A DNA stretch of 64,000 nucleotides from DASUPK01 sp963695675 (GTDB taxonomy: Bacteria; Actinomycetota; Thermoleophilia; Solirubrobacterales; 70-9): NCBI GenBank assembly GCA_963695675.1, contig CAVOGY010000007.1:62001-126000 (forward strand), given 5' to 3'. The notes beneath the pieces are model-generated. The model was not told the origin of the DNA. It ran no database searches and saw only the letters and a list, made by a program, of their open reading frames with translations. The position numbers and the translations under genes were made by a program. Shown piece by piece: positions 61,039 through 64,000 of the stretch. Position 1 is the first letter of the stretch. Each line of letters opens with the position of its first letter.

Positions 61039-61668
61039 ATGCGCTTCCTGGTCTGGACGGGGGTCGAGGAGTGGCTGACCGAGACGGCGAGCGTGGACCT
61101 GGATGACGGCGGCCTGCGCGCGAGCGGGATCCAGCTCGGAGCGGAGCCGGCTCCCTCTCGCGTCGACTACCGGCTCGAGGCTCCGGGCTTCGTCACGCGG
61201 GAGCTCGAGTTGACCGCGACCGGCGAGGGATGGAGCAGACACCTGTTGCTCCGCCACGACGGATCGGGAGGCTGGCGGGCCGGGGTCGACGACCACGGGG
61301 AGGTGCCCGGCGGGGACTGGGTCGGCGAGCTCCCGGACCTCTCGGAAGCGCGCGACATCGACATCGAGAACTCGCCCCTGACCAACACGATGCCGATCCT
61401 GCGCCACGGGTTCCAGCGGGAAGGATCCGGAGACTTCGTGATGGCGTTCGTCACCACGCCCAGCTTGAGGGTGGAGGCCTCGCCGCAGCGATACGAGCAC
61501 GTCCGGGCGGCCGGTGAAGGCTCGGTCGTCCGCTACCTGAGCCGAGACGGGACCTTCACCGCGGAGCTCGAGCTCGACGCGGACGGCCTGCTCACCTTCT
61601 ATCCCCGTCTCGCCAGGCGGGTTCAGGCGGGCGAGAGGGCCGCCCGGGAGCGTCTTAACCGGAGCTAA
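61039..61668 (+). CDS. Putative glycolipid-binding domain protein
   Basis: The 209-residue protein resembles the PF06475 glycolipid-binding family (DUF1089). It has RFLVWTGVEEWLTETA, a WRAGVDDHGEVPG stretch and DIDIENSPLTNTMPILRHG, plus a later VRYLSRDGTFTAELELD. No signal peptide. Functional data for the family are sparse. It is divergent from the PaaI thioesterase gene. Confidence 0.78.
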   Translation: MRFLVWTGVEEWLTETASVDLDDGGLRASGIQLGAEPAPSRVDYRLEAPGFVTRELELTATGEGWSRHLLLRHDGSGGWRAGVDDHGEVPGGDWVGELPDLSEARDIDIENSPLTNTMPILRHGFQREGSGDFVMAFVTTPSLRVEASPQRYEHVRAAGEGSVVRYLSRDGTFTAELELDADGLLTFYPRLARRVQAGERAARERLNRS

Positions 61669-61712
61669 GAGCTGCATCAAGCGCAGCGCCGCTGCCCTAC
61701 GCTGTCTCGCCC

Positions 61713-62861
61713 GTGGCGCTCACGGATGAACAGCGCGCGATGCTCCAGCTTCTGCTCGAAGGGGGGCAGAGCTATGAGGACATCGGATCCCTCCTGGGGA
61801 TCGGGCCCGACGAGGTGCGCTCTCGGGCGCGTTCCGCATTGCGCGAGATCGGCGGCGCGGACCCTGACGCACAGGTGGGCCTGAGCGACTACCTGCTCGG
61901 GCAGGCCGACCCGATCGGCCGCGCGGATGCCGTCCGTCACCTGCAAAGCGATCCCGAGGCGAACGCCCTTGCCGAGAGGCTGGTCCAGAACCTGCGGCTG
62001 CTCGCGCCGAAGGCGCAGCTGCCGGAGATCCCCGAGCCGCGCGGTGGTCCTAGGGCCCCGGCGCCCTCTCCCCCACCCGCCGCGCCCCCGCAGGCGCCGG
62101 GCCCGGGTCCCCAGGCCACACCGGCTCCCGTCGCGGCGCAGAGCCCGGGGCTCGCCTCCCGGGTGGCCGGAGTCTTCAGCGGCATCGGCGGGCTTACGGG
62201 CCGGCGCCGGACGCAGTTCCTGGCGGGCCTCGCCGCGGCCCTGGCCGTGGTGATCGTGGTGATCGTCGTGGCGACGAGTGGAGGCAGCAGCAGCGGGAGC
62301 GACTGCAAGCCCGTTGATACCTCCGCGGCGCAGCAGGCCGGAGTGCCGACCATCAAGCTCACCGCGATGGGGCCCGCGGCGAACGCTGACTGCCCGCCGA
62401 GCGGTCAGATCACGCTTGGTTCACCGCAGCCGGCGTCGAATCAGCAGAACCAGACCCCGACCTTCGTCCTGCAGGCCAACGCGGTCCATCTGCAGCCCAG
62501 TGAGAACAGCGACCGGTACCTGCTCTGGCTTTACAAGACCGACACCCAATCTCTGCCGCTCGGTCAGGAGACCGTCGACTCGAGTGGAAACCTGACGGGC
62601 GGCGTCCCGCTGATCGCGCAGCAGGTGCTGCTGCTCCCGGCGTTCGACTCGATCAGGCTCTCGAAGGTATCCGCCGCTCAGGCGCAGCAGATCCAGCAGT
62701 CGCTCCAGGCGCAGGGCAAGAAGGCGACCGGCGTCGTCCCGTTCGTCGGTGACGCGGTGCTTCAGGGCAGCATCTCCGAGCTGGGCCTCAACCAACTTCT
62801 GCAACAGGCCCAGAGCCAGGCGGGCCAGGCACAGCAGGGCGGCTCGGGCAAGAAGGGCTGA
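61713..62861 (+). CDS. HTH-TM protein with RskA-like extracytoplasmic domain, first of two
   Basis: The 382-residue protein begins with a sigma-region-4-like HTH (DEQRAMLQLLLEGGQSYEDI; LLGIGPDEVRSRAR). A Pro/Ala-rich linker follows, then one membrane span near 172-190 (AALAVVIVVIVVATSGG) and an outer domain with YLLWLYKTDTQSLPLG. That outer pattern resembles the anti-sigma-K (RskA) C-terminus. This would be a one-component membrane regulator. It is followed 18 nt later by its paralogue. Confidence 0.72.
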   Translation: MALTDEQRAMLQLLLEGGQSYEDIGSLLGIGPDEVRSRARSALREIGGADPDAQVGLSDYLLGQADPIGRADAVRHLQSDPEANALAERLVQNLRLLAPKAQLPEIPEPRGGPRAPAPSPPPAAPPQAPGPGPQATPAPVAAQSPGLASRVAGVFSGIGGLTGRRRTQFLAGLAAALAVVIVVIVVATSGGSSSGSDCKPVDTSAAQQAGVPTIKLTAMGPAANADCPPSGQITLGSPQPASNQQNQTPTFVLQANAVHLQPSENSDRYLLWLYKTDTQSLPLGQETVDSSGNLTGGVPLIAQQVLLLPAFDSIRLSKVSAAQAQQIQQSLQAQGKKATGVVPFVGDAVLQGSISELGLNQLLQQAQSQAGQAQQGGSGKKG

Positions 62862-62879
62862 GCGCCCCCGCGCCGGGCC

Positions 62880-63647
62880 ATGGCGTTGAGCGAGGACCAG
62901 CGCGCCCTGCTCAGGTTGCTCGTCGCCGGGGACAGCTATGAGCAGGTAGCGGAGGTGCTTGGGACGAGCCCGGACGACGTCCGTAGGCGGGCGCATGAGG
63001 CGGCCACCGTCCTTGAGAACGAGCCCGACCCCGGCATGCCGCCGGAGGCGGTCAGCCAGCGGCTGGCGGCGCTCGACGGTGGCGGTACGCCAGTCGGGAC
63101 AACCGGTCCAGCCGCGCCGACGGGCGGCGACCGCAGGAGATTGGCCCTCTGGATCATCGGGGGAGTTGCCGCTTTGACCGTGCTGGTGGTGCTGCTGGTC
63201 GTCGCGGTCGGTGGCGGCGGTGGTGAGGGCGGGTCCAGCTCAGGCGGCGGCCAGGAGGACGTCGTCCCGGTCAGGCTGGCGCCCGTGGGCGGCTCGAGCG
63301 CGCGCGGCGGGCTGACGATCATCCGGATCGGAGACCAGCCCGCGGTCGACCTCGAGATCAGGGGGCTCAAGCCGACCCGAAAGGGCGAGACCTACGTGCT
63401 CTGGTTCGTCGGCTCGGGCGGGCGGAGCCTGCCGGTCGCCTTCCAGGCCGTCGGCGCCGATGGGCGGATCACCGGGCAAACGCCGATTCCCAGCGCGGCG
63501 ACGGGACTGCTGCCGAGCTTCGACACCGCCGACCTCACCCTGACACGCCAGCGCGAGGCTGCGGCCGCAGTCCAGCAGGCCGCGCGGAGCGGAATGCTTC
63601 CCCAGCCCGTCGGCACGAGCGTGCTGCGCGGCCCGCTGCGGGGCTAG
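62880..63647 (+). CDS. HTH-TM protein with RskA-like extracytoplasmic domain, second of two
   Basis: The 255-residue protein has the same layout as its neighbour: HTH (SEDQRALLRLLVAGDSYEQV; LGTSPDDVRRRAHE), a membrane span near 90-110 (GGVAALTVLVVLLVVAVGGG), and an outer domain with ETYVLWFVGSGGRSLPVA. Its linker is much shorter. The tandem pair probably arose by duplication. Its stop overlaps that of the FAD-linked oxidase on the other strand. Confidence 0.72.
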   Translation: MALSEDQRALLRLLVAGDSYEQVAEVLGTSPDDVRRRAHEAATVLENEPDPGMPPEAVSQRLAALDGGGTPVGTTGPAAPTGGDRRRLALWIIGGVAALTVLVVLLVVAVGGGGGEGGSSSGGGQEDVVPVRLAPVGGSSARGGLTIIRIGDQPAVDLEIRGLKPTRKGETYVLWFVGSGGRSLPVAFQAVGADGRITGQTPIPSAATGLLPSFDTADLTLTRQREAAAAVQQAARSGMLPQPVGTSVLRGPLRG

Positions 63648-64000
63648 CGCCCTGGCAGCAGCTTGCCCGGATTCATGATTCCTGTCGGGTCGAGGCGCTC
63701 CTTGACGGCCCGCAGCGCCTCCAGCCCGACCTCCCCCACCTCCGAGCGCATGTAGGGGGCGTGGTCGCGGCCGACGGCGTGGTGATGCGTGATCGTCCCC
63801 TCTGCCGCGACGATCGCCTCGCAGGCGGCCGACTTTGCGGCCCGCCACTGGTGGATCTCCTCACCTCGCCGAGCCCGCGTGAGGAAGGTGAAGTAGAGCG
63901 ACGCGCCGTCGGCGTACGCGTGCGAGACGTGACACATGACGATCGACCGGGAGCCCAGCGCTCCGCGGAGCGCCTCGCCGACGGCTCGGTACAGCCCGTC
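63644..64000 (-). CDS. FAD-linked oxidase, C-terminal part (partial)
   Basis: Only the last 118 codons are in the window; the gene continues past the right edge. The residues match the C-terminal domain of FAD-linked oxidases of the vanillyl-alcohol oxidase/alkyl-DHAP synthase type: ITHHHAVGRDHAPYM and KERLDPTGIMNPGKLL. The His cluster and closing MNPGK motif are typical. The substrate cannot be judged from this fragment. Confidence 0.88.
   Translation of the reverse strand, partial: DGLYRAVGEALRGALGSRSIVMCHVSHAYADGASLYFTFLTRARRGEEIHQWRAAKSAACEAIVAAEGTITHHHAVGRDHAPYMRSEVGEVGLEALRAVKERLDPTGIMNPGKLLPGR

Overview
The window is a high-GC chromosomal segment with almost continuous coding on both strands. 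The gene order nusA-infB-rbfA-nrnA-truB-ribF-rpsO-pnp-M16 peptidase-dapB-dapA-rnj-ftsK-cinA-recA-recX-miaB-miaA-dapF-hflX-dut is the actinobacterial core arrangement. A DapL-type aminotransferase, paired MurT/GatD and the overall protein character suggest a deep-branching actinobacterium, most likely Thermoleophilia/Solirubrobacterales. This placement is an inference from gene content and was not tested by a search. I saw no rRNA, tRNA, CRISPR array, insertion sequence or prophage.

Region 1 (1-8.3 kb) is a translation and ribosome-maturation block: NusA (5' end cut by the window), IF2, YlxP, RbfA, NrnA, TruB, RibF and S15, followed by a peroxiredoxin. Region 2 (8.3-18.3 kb) holds a DsbA-like protein, a secreted CocE-type hydrolase, PNPase, an M16 peptidase, DapB, DapA and an RNase J gene broken by a frameshift. 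Region 3 (18.3-36 kb) has a two-component system, FtsK, CinA, RNA cyclic phosphodiesterase, RecA/RecX, a cupredoxin, MiaB/MiaA, DapF, DapL, an EamA-like transporter, HflX and dUTPase. Region 4 (36-43 kb) holds LemA, a minus-strand operon for lipid II amidation (MurT, a methyltransferase, GatD) with a lipid kinase and a second methyltransferase, then a cyclophilin lipoprotein and an alpha/beta hydrolase. Region 5 (43-51 kb) is an accessory, stress-type stretch: a decayed DUF3052 gene, PRC-barrel protein, two DUF72 proteins, RsbU-like phosphatase, DUF202, a duplicated DUF892 protein, a 53-residue DUF7218-like protein behind a SigB-like promoter, and topoisomerase IB. Region 6 (50-64 kb) holds CcdA, a thioredoxin-TPR protein, DinB, an RlpA-like protein behind a cyclic-di-AMP riboswitch, WS/DGAT, a YdjC-type deacetylase, a DsbA-VKOR pair, a GNAT acetyltransferase, NAD synthetase, PaaI thioesterase, a glycolipid-binding protein, two tandem membrane-anchored HTH proteins and the end of an FAD-linked oxidase.

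The most unusual signals are: (i) a family of nested-hairpin leader repeats directly before dapA, ftsK, miaB and, in a reduced form, hflX, with compensatory base changes in the outer stem that covers the Shine-Dalgarno sequence; (ii) a DapF in which both catalytic cysteines are serines (residues 73 and 215); (iii) a MurT-methyltransferase-GatD operon; (iv) a Cys/His cluster and acidic tail on NusA; and (v) tandem HTH-TM-RskA-like proteins. Cell-wall themes recur: DapA, DapB, DapL, DapF, MurT/GatD and a c-di-AMP-controlled RlpA.
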